DNA of 64,000 nt from Capitulum mitella (GCA_030062745.1 CP099848.1:2323501-2387500), one strand, 5' to 3'. Counted from the stretch's first letter, positions 12,743 through 24,164 are shown. Program-made: numbers and translations. Notes: generated by a model from the letters alone, not told the origin.

Positions 12743-12887
12743 GGTGTGTGGCGACGACGGTCGGTGGCTGTGGTGTGTGGCGACGACGGTCGGTGGCTGT
12801 GGTGTGTGGCGACGACGGTCGGTGGCTGAGGTGTGTGGTGACGACGGTCAGTGGCTGTGGTGTGTGGTGACGACGGTCAGTGGCTAT
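12743..12887 (+). repeat. 29-bp minisatellite, five copies
   Basis: Five tandem copies of a 29-base unit beginning GGTGTGTGGCGACGACGGTC start at 12743, 12772, 12801, 12830 and 12859. The last two carry shared C-to-T and G-to-A changes, so they arose by local duplication. Because 29 is not a multiple of three, the open frames through it cycle through all three phases and are not a real protein. Confidence 0.9.
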
Positions 12888-13668
12888 CTTTGCACATCGT
12901 CCTTGGGTTCTTCTCCCAAACGAAGCTAGGTCCGGAGAACTGTATGTAGGTGTCATAGATGCTGAGGAATTTGCGTAATTTTATAGTTTTTTTCACGAAA
13001 ATCAACACCAGAAAGAAGAAGATCAAAGGTCAGGTCATGACTGACTTTGGCCTGGAGGCCTAAGTTGATGTCGGGTCACTGTCTGCAAAAATGGGATTTT
13101 TCGTCATAAACGAGTTCATTTGATACCACATAGGTTTTGTCAATTCTAGCCGTTCTTGCACTGTAAATGTGGTTTTGAAACTGTAATCAAACGATCGTCA
13201 CTTTCACGGCGTTGATCTGAACCGTGACGTACAAGTAAAACTGTCGTTTTTTGTAATTCCCCTACACGTTTAATCAAAGCTGCACGACGAAGCTGTATTT
13301 GACTCAGTTTTGGAAAAATGTCCCAGATGGATCAGACATTTCTTCTCTGAGCAGTCTTATTGTGCCCTGGTCATTACCAGATGTCGCAAACAAGCGACAA
13401 AATATTTTTTTGCCCGAATATGGCCCAAAAGCAGTTGTTACGCTATGTGCTTTGCTACATGCGGTGGACCCGGGCAAGCCGTTGGTGGCGGCGCCAAGTC
13501 GCCCATTCAGCAGGAATCTGCGTCAAGTCTTCCTTGGCGGAGCCGGGGTTCCTCGGGTGCCGTCGGCGTTCGTGTCGCCGGCTTTGGCTGTAAGCGGGTT
13601 AGCCGGGGCCTCAGACGGAGGTTCCGGGTGAATGGGAAGGCCGCCGACGGCCGAGACAGGCGCTTACG
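12888..13668. other. Gene-free stretch leading to a possible first exon
   Basis: No gene recognised. AT-rich to about 13440, then GC-rich up to the signal-peptide-like exon at 13669. The GC-rich part may be promoter or 5' leader for that exon. Confidence 0.4.
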
Positions 13669-13730
13669 ATGGATCTGTGCCGGTACGGGCCCGTACTGTT
13701 GCCCCTCCTCGTCTGGGCCGGCGGCGGCAC
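13669..13730 (+). CDS. Orphan signal-peptide exon (first exon of an unidentified secreted protein)
   Basis: An ATG opens 20 codons, M-D-L-C-R-Y-G-P-V then LLPLLVWAGGG, which is a plausible signal peptide. It is followed by a good donor, AC|GTGAGC, at 13731. The exon would end with two bases of a split codon. I could not find a phase-matched downstream exon on the plus strand; the next gene lies on the opposite strand. It may be the start of a gene with a long intron, or a chance frame. Confidence 0.35.
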
Positions 13731-14695
13731 GTGAGCAGGGCATATCCGGCTCCGGCGCCGAGCAAACCCGAAAATTCACCTTATCTGAGGTTGTCTTCGG
13801 CAGTGGCTCGCATTTTTTTTGCCAGATCCTTATCTTGACCAGTTTGATAATGTGGTGCACTTGACATTTGCGTATCAAAGTTATAGGTCACGAGCAGGTT
13901 CAATGAAAAACATTTTTTTGTCACTCAAAAAATCGACGAAAAAACATAAAACAATCTTGCTAAGAAATGTGGCGCAAAATACAACAGAAAGCTTCATTGC
14001 AGGGAAAACACCTTGGTGATTTAAACCCTCTAAATGTCTCTCTCTTTTTTCCCATGTAGCGCTCAAAGGCCGTAATCAACAGACACCTGGATTTCCTGGA
14101 ACTCAAACGTGATTAACATAGCATTTCTTCTCTTTAAATCTTCGCGGAAGCCGACGCCTGAGAAAGACGACCGCACGAAAAAGAGCACCACTGGACCACG
14201 TGACCGAGATCCGTCTTCAGGGACGCGGATCACGATAGCCGCCTTTGAAGTACAAAAGCCGACCACAGGCGGTCCTCAGAGCGTCACCGCGACCAGCGTG
14301 CAGCCGCCATTAGCTCGTCATCGACAGAAGGTCACCAGACGCTGCTGTGTTTACCCTCGTCGCGATTCGCACGGCCCTAAGCTTCCGTGTCACGGGAACG
14401 TGAAGACCGGCATGCACGAGAGGTACACATCGCTCGAACCTCCCTCTCGGCGCGGCGCCCGACCGGTTTCCTCGACGCGACCAACGCTCTCCATGATTTG
14501 TAGCGACATCTGTGGCCCAGCTGACGGGGAACGAGACCGGCTCCACGTTCGGACCGGCCAGCGGTCAGAGAGATCAGGTCAGCGAGCGCCGTAGCCGGTG
14601 CGTGAGATCAGCACCTCGGGTCTGGTCCAGCGGTCATGTGGCGAGACCTGCAGTGCGGATCGGACCCAGCCGTCGCTGGGAAGGCCGGTGTCGGC
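13731..14695. other. Gene-free stretch
   Basis: No gene recognised. A plus-strand exon-like segment near 14518-14575 sits between an acceptor-like CCCAG and a donor-like CAG|GTCAGC, but it cannot be joined in phase to the signal-peptide exon at 13669. The 3' flank of the Ly6 gene lies here; I saw no clear polyadenylation signal. Confidence 0.4.
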
Positions 14696-17214
14696 CTAGC
14701 TGACGTGCAGGGCGACCAGCGCCAGCAGTGCGATCAGCGGCGCCTCGCCGGCCGCCTCGGGCGAGCTGTTGCAGCCGTCCGTGTCGTCGCAGCTCTGCAG
14801 GCAGCCCTTCAGGTACCTGAAACGGACGAGTGGCGCAGCCTTGAAGCCTTTCGGGCACCTGAAGCGGACGGGGGAAGGGTGCCGACTGAACGCCAGAGGG
14901 ATCGACACTGTCGGTCGAATGGCGAACTCACATCGTCGTCACACCACACAGACACATCACATCACATCACACGTAGCCGCTGACGCCGGGATCAAACTGG
15001 TGGGTCAAACGCACATGTTGGCTGATGCCTTTGTCTTCCCCTGGTTACGATGATGTTCAACTGTGGAGGGGTACGGCAAAGGCGCCGATAAAGCGAACGT
15101 GTCAGACTATGAATTCCGCGGTTACGATTTTGGCCGATCTGCGGCGTCGTGCTCGCGCGTCGCCGCCTCGCCGGCGGCTCCAGGAGTCCAGCGCTGATCA
15201 GCTTATCGCTGAGTCTGGCGTTTGTATCATTAGCGGGTGGCTGCGCCGACGCACCGTCCTCCCTGCGGGGCTGCCTGCGGCCCCAGCTGACGGGTGTGAC
15301 GTGACGTGACGTGACGTAAGCTTCCGAACCCTGCGCTGTTCCGGCGGCGAACTGTACCGAGAGAGCGCAAGCGACGGTTTCTCGGCGTCAGCCATCGATT
15401 CGCGCTGTCGCCCCCTGGAACGGCGTGCCCAGCCCGGTCCCAGCCTCGACCCTCACGCTGTCGCAGGTCAGAAACTGCCTAACCTAACCTAACCTTCGCA
15501 TTCGTACCCAGGCTGGGCTGCGTCGGTCGACGTGTTGACGGTCTGCTGTCACGCGTGGCGGCGTCTCATTTTCGAGCGTTTTTTTCTGTCATAGTTTTCA
15601 GACCCTTCGACGACCCAGCTGCGTGTTCGCGCTTATCGTACATTGTTTGCAGTGTAAATGACGCACGGTTGGAACAGACCATATACGGAGTCCTGGGTTT
15701 GTTCGCCTTGTTCTAGAACCAAGCTGGTATTTTTTTGCACATCGCACTAAACAACGCATGGTGATTTTGCAACGACAAGGTAAGCCGCAACTAGATTTGC
15801 GACACATGTGCTCCGAAATACCAAAAATACCCGGCCGGATGCTTTCCAGTTACAGTACAGTTCCAGTTACACACTACACTCGGTTCAAGGACTCACACCT
15901 GCTCTGAACTGCAGGTCACGACTCGGGGGTCCACCTGAGCTTCACCTTCAGCATTCACGACCGCGGGCTGACCTTTCCTGAAAGACGAGCGCGCCGCAGT
16001 GCGACATTCGGATGATCTCCGTGTCGGTGGTCAGAGTGCCGCTGTCCAGGGCACATCCGCGCACCATGATGCGATGGCCCGTGTCCGCTGCCGGCAGACA
16101 GAACGTTTTCTCCTGCAGCTGGCGCAGCGGGACATGGATTTAGTAGCTCACAGGGTAGCGGGCGGCCCTATTAACCTTGGCTAATTTAAGACCTTCGCTG
16201 TTGCATGTGAAGAAGCTGCTTAAAAAGGACTGTGGCCTTGCCGACTTAAAAAAAAAACACTGTTACCCGCACAGCAGACAGTCGGAGCCAGACAGACTCG
16301 CGACGCTCACTGGTGACTGGCTTTTTCAGTCGCGAGCAACAAAAATGAAAACGCTAGGAGGGCATGAATGAATTCTTCGGAAAATACAGAGTAAGACGTT
16401 GGTGGTGCGGTTTCTGGGGGAATGGTGAGAGCTCATTTTTGCGCAAACTACACCACGTACGATGGTTTTTAACGTATTACGTAAAAATTTGGGTTGGTGC
16501 GTCTGGTGCGGCTCTTTCGTCGCATTTGGATCTTTTCTGGATTCAGAACGGAAAGATTGCAGAAAGTGTCTTCGGTCTTTACTTATATCGCTTCACCAAA
16601 ACAAAATGACCAAAGAGGACCAAAGATGACACATAACCACTGAGATAATCACTGCGACAGCTTTAAGTGTCCAATCAAAAACTTCTCATGCGTCATACCA
16701 AGATCACACATAAACACGCCGATGATACTCACCCAAAGTGGAAAGAGCGAGTGCTCGCCCTTCGCAGTTAAATGCACTGCGACTGAAAGTTTTGCACTTA
16801 CTGAACACGCCGTTGAGTTTGATGCAGGCGGTGGCAGGAAAAAGACCATTTCTATGCTTCCTTCCTCCCATGCAAGGCGATTCGTACACTTCCTCGGTGA
16901 AGTTGTTGTGAAACGGATCCTCGCAGGCTGGGTTGTCGCCCGCGTACGACACGCATTTGAAACAGTCAATTGCGGCCACACCTGCAAAAACAAAATGCAG
17001 ATTCGATCAGTTAAAGACCTAGCCACCAGACAACAGCCGTCCACTACGATTCTGACCTTGTCACTGCCAGCAACGACCAAAGTGGATAGCTTAACTCGCG
17101 ACCAGAAATTTGTCGACGGGCTGCGGCCGTATTATCGGCTGAAATTTCCCTCACGACCCGCCCACGCTCGAAACCGGCGACAAAAAGCACTATAATGGCG
17201 CTGCATTTCCACAT
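14696..17214 (-). CDS. GPI-anchored Ly6/uPAR family protein, 4 exons
   Basis: Secreted, probably GPI-anchored three-finger protein of the arthropod Ly6 expansion. Such proteins act at cell junctions, on ion channels and in neural signalling; this one's role is unknown. Exons on the minus strand are 17214-17175, 16981-16802, 16087-15973 and 14816-14696, in consistent phase (1, 1, 2), giving 151 residues. Residues 1-17 are a signal peptide (MWKCSAIIVLFVAG). The mature protein opens with IDCFKCVSYAGDNPACEDPF, the Cys spacing at the start of this family. Later landmarks are ATACIKL, MVRGCALDSGTLTTDTEI, RMSHCG, the Ly6 signature CLQSCDDTDGCN, and a hydrophobic tail (LIALLALVALHVS) suited to GPI transfer. 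The weakest junction is the first donor (G|GTTTCG). Exon 3 uses CCGGCAG|CGG, the only acceptor that keeps phase. In-frame ATGs exist upstream, but this one gives the best signal peptide. Confidence 0.88.
14811..14875 (-). repeat. In-frame 42-bp duplication of the Ly6 exon 4 acceptor
   Basis: On the minus strand the acceptor CCGTTTCAG with the following exon start (AGs at 14818-14817) is repeated 42 bases upstream as CCGCTTCAG (AGs at 14860-14859). Both are followed by similar sequence (GTACCTGAAGGGCTGC against GTGCCCGAAAGGCTTC). The spacing is a multiple of three and the insert has no stop, so use of the upstream site would add 14 residues just before the CLQSC motif. Confidence 0.7.
15296..15315 (+). 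repeat. (GTGAC)4 microsatellite
   Basis: Four perfect GTGAC units followed by GTAAG, inside Ly6 intron 3. Overlapping units create repeated TGACGT half-sites of the CRE/ATF type. That gives no evidence of function by itself. Confidence 0.85.
15478..15494 (-). repeat. Short interstitial telomere-like repeat (TTAGG)3
   Basis: CCTAACCTAACCTAACC is just over three units of the arthropod telomere pentamer, read as TTAGG on the minus strand. It is far too short to be a telomere and may be chance, or a relic of break repair. It lies in Ly6 intron 3. Confidence 0.6.
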
Positions 17215-19300
17215 CAAAGAGGACGACTCCATCATCTGAGCCGAGCTGAGCCACCACATGGAGATGGCGCCGAAAGCCACGCCAAGAGGCTCGATGTCAC
17301 CCTCACGGACGCCAGCGGAACTTTCAAATCGAGCGCGTTACGTCTGCGTGTGTGTGGTTTGTAAACACGATTCGGAATAACTGAAAGCCTGCGCTTGCCG
17401 ACGCAATGACCATCCGTAGCGACGCAGATTGACTCGCCTGTGCCTGACTAAGCGTAACTGTGTCCTTTTTGGCGCAGGGATTCACATGCACTAAAACTCC
17501 ATTAAAAACTTTCATTGTAGACGCTTTCAACGCATTAAAACAAAAGTTTAATCACTGCCAGTGGAAATACAATAACCGATGTGCCGCTGGCAATGCTAAA
17601 TAATCTCAAAAGATTCATTGGTCAAAGAAATAAGATGAATTGAAATGAACTGAAATTTTGGCTCCGCTGCCAGGTAAGGTGCACCAATGCTTGGTAGCGG
17701 AAGATTTCAATGGATATTTCTTTATCCTTTGTTGGCATCATTGTTCGTAGCCTAAGTAGTATGCTCTCTCAAAACCATGCTCTTTGCTCATCAGCTGATT
17801 TCATTTTGTACTGTTGACAATTCAATGAAGATGAAAATTTGCAAATGACCTTAGAGTTATTGCCACGCAAGGTTTGTGGTATTATTTATAACTTCACGAA
17901 TGACGTGGCCTGTTGCAGCTGTGCTTGCTTCGTTTAAAAAAATCCACGCCAACCTTTGATTTCTTCCTTATACAAATTGTCCTACTTATCACATTAGAAG
18001 AAAGTATGAATCAGTAAAAAGAAATAAAATCAAAATTACATTCCTAATCGTAGATGAACGGCAAAAAAAAATATTCACCGAACAAGTTGCAACCAACTGC
18101 TTCATGTCATCATGCCATGGGTTGTTGGCGACCTGGCCGACTTGAACCATGCGGCAGCATCTCAAACAAGACTGGTGACCCAACCGTAAAAAGGGCGTAT
18201 TGAGGCGCATACGTCTTGATACTGAAATGACACGCAGCGCTGTTACTCGTACTGTTCTAACGTCTTCGTCGCACGTTCCTTTTTCGTAAGTTAAGGAACG
18301 GGTGAGACTGGGGAGTGAAGGACGGGTTCGTTCTTGGCATCACGACTGCAGAGCAGAAGATGGCGATGGCAACTGACATGTGCACTTCGCTCCGCTCGCC
18401 CTCGTCGCAATGAGGACACCAAGTGTATTTTCCATGCTTTCTCCCCCACATATATATTAATATCCATAGCAGACCTGTTTTCCGTTTCCTCTCCCCCAGT
18501 GGCTTCCGTTTTTGTAATTCCCATAGTTCATCATTTTTGTAATCCCCAAGTTAGAAACTGCATGAACCAGGACAGCATCACTGTATGGACCTTTTTATTT
18601 GTTTTCAGTCTGAGCGTGGAGAGATCCGCGCCGGCTGTTTGCGCTGTTTTTGTCCTCGGCCTTATTTCGGAGTGAACAGATCCGTGTTGGCTAGATCCGT
18701 GATCCGTGTTGCTCTGTTTCTATCCGGTTTCACTCCGGGAACTCAGATACCAGAGACGCCCGCGCGACGTCACGTGACTCTGTCATCCCGGAGCTCTTTC
18801 AGCGAAGCACGTGGCACCCGGATGTCGTTCCCAAGAGGGCACGGCAAGAACAAAAACGACCATGCAGTATGAATTGTCAAAAATTTCTGAGGATATAACT
18901 CTGTGACCGTTGTTCGATCATAAAAGTACAGGGTACTGCACAATTATGTGCCATATTTATATATTTCATGAAAGAGCCAATATTCCATCAATTCCAGTTT
19001 TTTACCTGCGCGTGATAAATAGTTTCTAGTTATTCTGTTTCACGTATAACACAGCACTCTGGATTGTGGATCGGTTGAGTACGGATGAAAGAATCAAGGG
19101 CGTTCGATTTCACTTAGAAGCCAAGTCAGTCACTTTGACACGACGCAAATTCAAAGGAAGGACTTCAACCCGGACTGATAATACGAAAAACAGTACGAAA
19201 TACATATTTTGACAATACGAAAAACAATTTTGAGGACTGACAAGAAGTCTCTTGCCAGGGAACAGTCCAGAACCAGCACAAACGAATTTGCAGAACAAAA
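17215..19300. other. Gene-free stretch
   Basis: No gene recognised. It includes the 5' flank of the Ly6 gene, with no clear TATA box. It is otherwise AT-rich with short frames, ending at the transposase relic. Confidence 0.5.
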
Positions 19301-19304
19301 GATA

Positions 19305-19790
19305 CAATGTCAACACCTCAGACTGTCAGAGATGTGAAAGCCCTAGTCCTACAGACGTCCAAAGTTTCGGCGCGGCGTCTTGTTCATCCCCGTGTTGAAC
19401 CAGTTTTGGACGGCCCTGGAACGAGGTGTGCCGACACCTTGCACCAGCAATGGGTGCCGCAAGACCGGGCTACCCCTCACAGGGCTCGTAGGTCACCGCA
19501 GTGGCTGGAAGACCATCTGGACGGCCGCTTCATCTCCAGGAGGAGCGCCATCAGTTGGCCAACGCACTCTCCTGACCTAAACCCCCTAGATTTCTTCTTA
19601 TGGGAATATTTCAAGGCACGCATCTACAGATCAAGACCGGAGAGTCTAGAGGAGCTCAAGGACAAGAACATGAAGGCCGTTCACCAAGATCAAAGAGAAG
19701 ATGTGTCGCGTGAGGCTCTCCACAGAGCTGACGTGTGACTCGTGCGAAAAGGAGGGTATCTTGAGCACATGCATTCAGATGGTGCGTCAT
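19305..19790 (+). pseudogene. Decayed Tc1/mariner-type transposase C-terminal fragment
   Basis: The plus-strand frame contains VPQDRATPHRAR, corresponding to the QQDGA.PHTAR block of DDE transposases, followed by WLEDHLDGRFISRR, SWPTHSPDLNPLDFFLWEYF and IYRSRPESLEELKD. SPDLNPLDFFLW is the block carrying the third catalytic acidic residue. Remnants of the C-terminal GGYLEH motif continue past a TGA at 19737-19739. The N-terminal half with the DNA-binding and first catalytic motifs is missing. No terminal inverted repeats were found. This is an inactive relic. Confidence 0.8.
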
Positions 19791-21773
19791 TGGTCCAGTG
19801 CTCTTATGTTCGCTGTCAAACAAAATGGCATGAAATGTACTTTTATTACATGCTGACTGTATTGCTGTACTCTAATAGATATGAAAGTGAATGGCATTTA
19901 AAATGTGGTACATCATTGTGGGACACCCTCTGCAAAGTTCGATTCAGAGCACAAAACATCCCCACAGTCACATCTGCGTCAAAATCTGAGACATACGCGC
20001 ATCAGACACCGGTCGATCCGTCATCGAACGCCCAATGGCAATAACGGCTTCGAGTGGCGGCACGGAAGCGATCAGACCAGCTCGGCTGCGTTACACGGTC
20101 CGGCGCACCGCCAGCCGAGTACCGGGGGTGTCCCGACGCGGCCGCGCCAGTCGCTGCAGAGGCGTCAGCGCTCCTTCGGCCGGGACCGTTCGTTAAGCCG
20201 GAGGCGCCTCGCTCGGCGACTACGAGCAGCGGGGATTCCCCTCCCCGGCGCCGCTCGCGCTCCCGGTTGAGGCTGAGCCGGCGTGCGGCAGGTGAGCGCA
20301 CGGGCCGGAATCGGCAGGCGTCGAAGGGCGGCCGAGTGATCTGCGGATGTTTTCCCTCAAAAATGGCTGTCGCCTCGCCTGAAACGCAGCGTACTGGCAC
20401 GTGAAGCGACTTGTGCCGAATTACTCGCTCGCGCACATCGCGAACACATCGACTTACCGGGTCCAGAGTCTATTATTCATGCCTGTTTCGTGTCAAAGAC
20501 GGGGGTATGGGCGTTAACATCATAGTTTACGTCATATCACCCGTGTTTGTCGAAATGTGTGTAAATTTCGTTCCAAGCGGTATCTCACATCGATTCATCT
20601 TTTCCCTTGAACTTCGAGCTTCAAAACACGGACCGGGAACACGCCTTTCGTGACGATTCCATCAACGAAAAATCGTTTTGTTGTTGTTTTCACATTTATC
20701 CCCACTATCAACCGGCGCGTAACGCCATGAGTTCAGTAAAACACGAAACCCAACCCTGCCGTACCCTCACTTCATCCCACGCGACCAGACCAGACGTCGC
20801 CGCGAGGGTGCACATAAAACCTTGGAACACGGACCCTCGTAAGTGACGGCTGTGCTCCTTCCGACCGCGATGGTACGAAAAAGGGATGGGGAGAGGGCAC
20901 AGAGGGTGGGTGTAGGACGGCCGCACATCGAAGTGCCCTCCACCGAGACCTGTTTTCGGACTCACACAGATGAACGTCTACGTGGCGTTCGCGGAGGTCC
21001 GTACCTACCGGCGCAGGCCCGCGCGGGCGGCGCTAATGATCCCGTCCTGCTCAGCAAGGTACGCCAGTTAGAGGAGAGCGAGGAGTCTAGTCACCCGCCA
21101 ATAATGCGCAGCTCCGGCGGCGAGCGCGATCGGCGATCGATAAGAAGCACGGCGGCGAGCGAAGCAGAAGTGGCGACGTCGAGAAGTGCGGATCCGCCGC
21201 CTCCGACGGCAGAGCGGCAGAGAAGAGGCGGGCGACGGGAGGGATGATTCTGTTTACTACCGGCCGCCCGGATGTCAATTAGAAGAGAATGAGGATGAAC
21301 GAGCAGCATGAGTTTGACTGATTATGATAGTTATTTAAGATTAGGGCGATAACCACCGAACCGAAGAAGTGATGAAGGTAATATAAAAAAGAAAACGGGA
21401 AGAACCTGCCTACCTTTCATGCGCAAATCAGCCCAATTCCGGTCAAAAGCGAGGATCAAAGAACACGCGAGTGACACACAGGCAGTTCCACGCTGCGCAG
21501 TTGAACGCTGCCCTTTCCCCGTCCACCCCGTCCCTCGCCACTGCCATCTGTCGACGGCGGTTGACAACAAAGGTGGCGACGGGCCAAGCGGGCGCCGGAC
21601 AGGGAACCGGGAGGTATTTTTACCCGGCGCCAGCGCGGCGATAGCGGGCAGCCCGCGTCGTCCCCGGAGCCCTCTGTCGCGGCCGCCGGCAGAGTGGGCC
21701 GACCCTCAGCCCGAGCAGGAGCGAGTGCCGGAGCACAGGAGCCGGAGCACAGGAGCCGAGCCGAGCCGGCGTC
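19791..21773. other. Gene-free stretch with GC-rich islands
   Basis: GC-rich patches at about 20060-20330 and 20960-21240 are open in several frames but carry no recognised domain. 20970-21058 is exon-like and listed separately. The last 170 bases before 21774 are GC-rich and probably contain the CREG 5' leader; a TATTTTTA at about 21614-21621 might act as a weak TATA-like element. Confidence 0.4.
20970..21058 (+). CDS. Possible isolated coding exon
   Basis: A segment between an acceptor-like CTCACACAG and a donor CAAG|GTACGC is open in the frame reading RGVRGGPYLPAQARAGG then ANDPVLLSK. The Gly/Pro/Ala composition would suit a cuticle-type or other extracellular protein. No partner exon could be joined in phase. 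An alternative reading starts at the ATG at 20970. Low confidence. Confidence 0.22.
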
Positions 21774-23103
21774 ATGAAGCTACTGGTGGTGCTGGCGTTG
21801 TGCGTGGCGCTGGTCGCCGCCGACAGGAGGCGGTCAGACCGCGACGGCGGCGACGCGGCCGCCAGGCCCGGCCAGCGGCAGCATCGCCACGGCCACGACG
21901 ACGATGACGACGACCGCCACAGCCACGAGCGCACGTTCAGCCACCTGGCCGACCTGGACCGGGGGCCGGTCTGGAAGCACTCGCACGAGTCGGGCCGGCG
22001 CGCCCGGCCGGAGGCCGAACACGCCGGCCACGGCTGGAGCGAGCGGGACTCCCACCAAGACGACCGACGCGGCCATCGCGGCGACAGGAATCAGGAGCAC
22101 CGCCGGCCGGACGGTGACAGGCACCACGAGCATCGCCGGCCGGACGACGAGAGACACCAGGAGCACCGCCGGCCGGACGGGGACAGGCATCAGGAGCACC
22201 GCCGGCCGGACGGGGACAGGCATCAGGAACACCGCCGACCGGACGGGGACAGGCACCAGGAGCATCACCGGCCGGACGACGACAGACACCAGGAGCACAG
22301 CGAGAGGCATCGCAACGTAGACAACACGCCGAAGAAGCCCAGCCACGGTAAGCCGGGCCGCAAGGAGCACCGCGGTGACGACCGCCGCCCGGGGGCGGCC
22401 GACGCCTGGCGGGGTCCGCCTGAGCGCCGCCGGCGAGCAGACGCAGCCGGAGGAGCACGCGCCGGAGTGGGAGACGGCCGCCCAGGCGCCGGCGGCGCTC
22501 GGCGCCGACCAGACGCCCGAGCAGCAGGAGGAGGACTGGACCATCTCGCCGCCGCCGCACGAGAACGTGGCCGAGATGGCGCGCTACATCGTGCACGTCT
22601 CCAACTGGACGGCCATGGCGACCATCTCCAGCCGCGAGCCGACGCGCGGCATGCCGTTCGCCAACGTGTTCTCCGTGAGCGACGGCACGCGCTACCACTC
22701 GTCCGGCGTGCCGTACCTCTACCTCACCGGCATGGAGATCTCCGTCAAGGACCTGCGCGTCAACAACAACGCGTCGCTGACGATGAGCCTGGCGCAGACC
22801 GACTTCTGCGAGCAGCACAGCTATGACCCGGAGGACCCGCTCTGCGCGCACGTCATCCTCACGGGCGCCGTGCTGCAGGTGGACCAGTCCGACCCGGAGT
22901 ACACGTTCGCGCACGACGCCCTGTTCACGCGCCACCCGGAGATGGCCTCCTGGCCGGTCGGGCACCACTGGTTCGTGGCAAAGCTGGAGATCCAGAACAT
23001 CCTCGTGCTCGACTTCTTCGGCGGCGCCAAGACGGTGACGCCGGAGGAGTACTTCGCCACCAGTCCGTTCAAGGTCCACCCGCGCCGCTCCAACCAAGTC
23101 TAG
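21774..23103 (+). CDS. CREG family secreted glycoprotein with His/Asp/Arg-rich repeat N-terminus; frame break
   Basis: Homologue of cellular repressor of E1A-stimulated genes: a secretory/lysosomal glycoprotein with an FMN-binding-type split-barrel fold that, in known members, does not bind FMN. The start at 21774 opens a signal peptide (MKLLVVLALCVALVAAD), then about 170 residues very rich in His, Asp, Arg and Glu, including HRHGHDDDDDDRHSH and six 11-residue repeats. The CREG domain follows in a different frame (from about 22440 to the stop at 23101). Its landmarks are ARYIVHVSNWTAMATIS, GVPYLYLT, LTMSLAQTDFCEQH, PLCAHVILTG, LFTRHPEMASWP, HHWFVAKLEI and VLDFFGGAKTVTPEEYF. NWT and NAS are potential N-glycosylation sites. 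The frame moves forward by one base between 22321 and about 22420. A GTAAGC donor lies at 22348, but no acceptor of matching phase follows. An extra base in a G run near 22390 (real or assembly) is the simplest explanation. Confidence 0.85.
22089..22286 (+). repeat. 33-bp coding repeat in the CREG gene, six copies
   Basis: Six tandem 33-base units encode variants of the 11-residue unit HQEHRRPDGDR. The period is a multiple of three and variation is largely conservative (Asp/Gly/Glu, Gln/His), so the repeat looks maintained as protein. A seventh partial unit (HQEHSERHR) follows. Confidence 0.92.
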
Positions 23104-24038
23104 CGCGGCGTCATCGGGTAAACTCCGAGTCCGGAGTCCCCGCGGCCGGCCCTGGTGGACTCCGCCACCGTCGGAGCCCGGAGTCCCGACCGAACGTGAG
23201 CAACTCCTGGTACGTGAAGCTCCGCCTTCGAAGCCCGAAGCTCCGGCAAATTATTCCTTGTGTGACATTTTGTTCGGCTTGTTCTTTATTGGCGTTTCCC
23301 GGTTGGAAGCTATCGAGTGGAGTGATAGTTTCCGGTGACACGGCAGGACCGCAAGCACCTGTTTGTCTTGCAGGCTCAGGCTCACCTGTTTGCCGTGTTT
23401 TTCCCTGATCTATGTGCTTTGGGGAGTAAACATACATCAATGTTTTCCTTTGCGTGGTATCTGACAACCATTTCTTTCAAATATGTCTCCTCTTGCAATG
23501 ACTTTGTACGTTTGTTTACCATTGCTTCTGAGTAATACATTCAGATTGTTCTAATATCAGCCTTGTGGGCCGCTAACTGAGCCTTTGCTAAAACAACAAA
23601 CAATAAACAGACATCAGAAATGACGTCCGTGAAGTAACTCGCACTAAACATTCACACTGTCAGAAATTAAAAAAAGAAGAAAAAAACGCTTGTTCCTATT
23701 AACGAACGTCTAATTCAGTGAATGTATTGCACTGAAATACCTCATGCCCAAATATTTACGTAGCGTAGGTGGTAGTACCCGTTAAAAACGAAATACTGAA
23801 TTACAGCAACACATCCGCAAGAGTCATCCCAGGTCAAAAATGAAAGTGTCAAACAATGAAAGACGACGCATAGATATCCATCGAGGGAGAAAAAATGGGA
23901 ATCGCGCTTCGCGCAAGATTTTCCGTTTTCTGTCATACACGACTTCTTGTTGCTTCTACGACACTTATCTCTCGCTCCGGCAAGCAGCCAGAGTGCATCC
24001 GTCATGGCCAAAGGTCCAGCCTGACGTTCCTGGCTCAC
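23104..24038. other. CREG 3' flank and gene-free DNA
   Basis: The first AATAAA on the plus strand after the CREG stop that I noticed is at 23602-23607, about 500 bases downstream; it is a candidate poly(A) signal. The rest holds no recognised gene. Confidence 0.4.
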
Positions 24039-24105
24039 CTTGAATCTGGAGCAGGACGGCGAGGAGGCCGCCACAGAGAGCGGCGGTCTGGCGACGCTCC
24101 AGCAT
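24039..24105 (-). CDS. Orphan signal-peptide exon on the minus strand
   Basis: ATG at 24105-24103 opens 22 codons: basic n-region MLERRQ, hydrophobic core TAALCGGLLAVLLQ, then IQ and one base G before a strong donor, G|GTGAGC. This is the organisation of a first exon of a secreted protein, and phase 1 matches the design of the Ly6 gene. No downstream exon could be identified on this strand before the neighbouring genes. It may be the start of a gene with long introns, or chance. Confidence 0.35.
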
Positions 24106-24164
24106 GCCTGCCGCGCCGCGACGTCAGGGGAAACCCGGCCGCAGACTCGGCCGGACGCCCGGCG

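Noticed and set aside
12513..12956. 147-codon minus-strand frame with TVVATHLSHRPSS-like repeats
   Set aside because: Derived from the 29-bp minisatellite; the period is not a multiple of three.
15478..15494. Telomere or chromosome end
   Set aside because: Only three CCTAA units, inside a gene intron.
22348..22440. A micro-intron in the CREG gene starting at the GTAAGC donor
   Set aside because: No AG before the conserved CREG region has the phase needed to join this donor to the CREG frame, so I treat the switch as a frame break.
21834..23097. Minus-strand frames of 236 and 386 codons opposite the CREG gene
   Set aside because: They are shadows of the GC-rich CREG coding strand and its 33-bp repeat; the plus strand carries clear CREG motifs.
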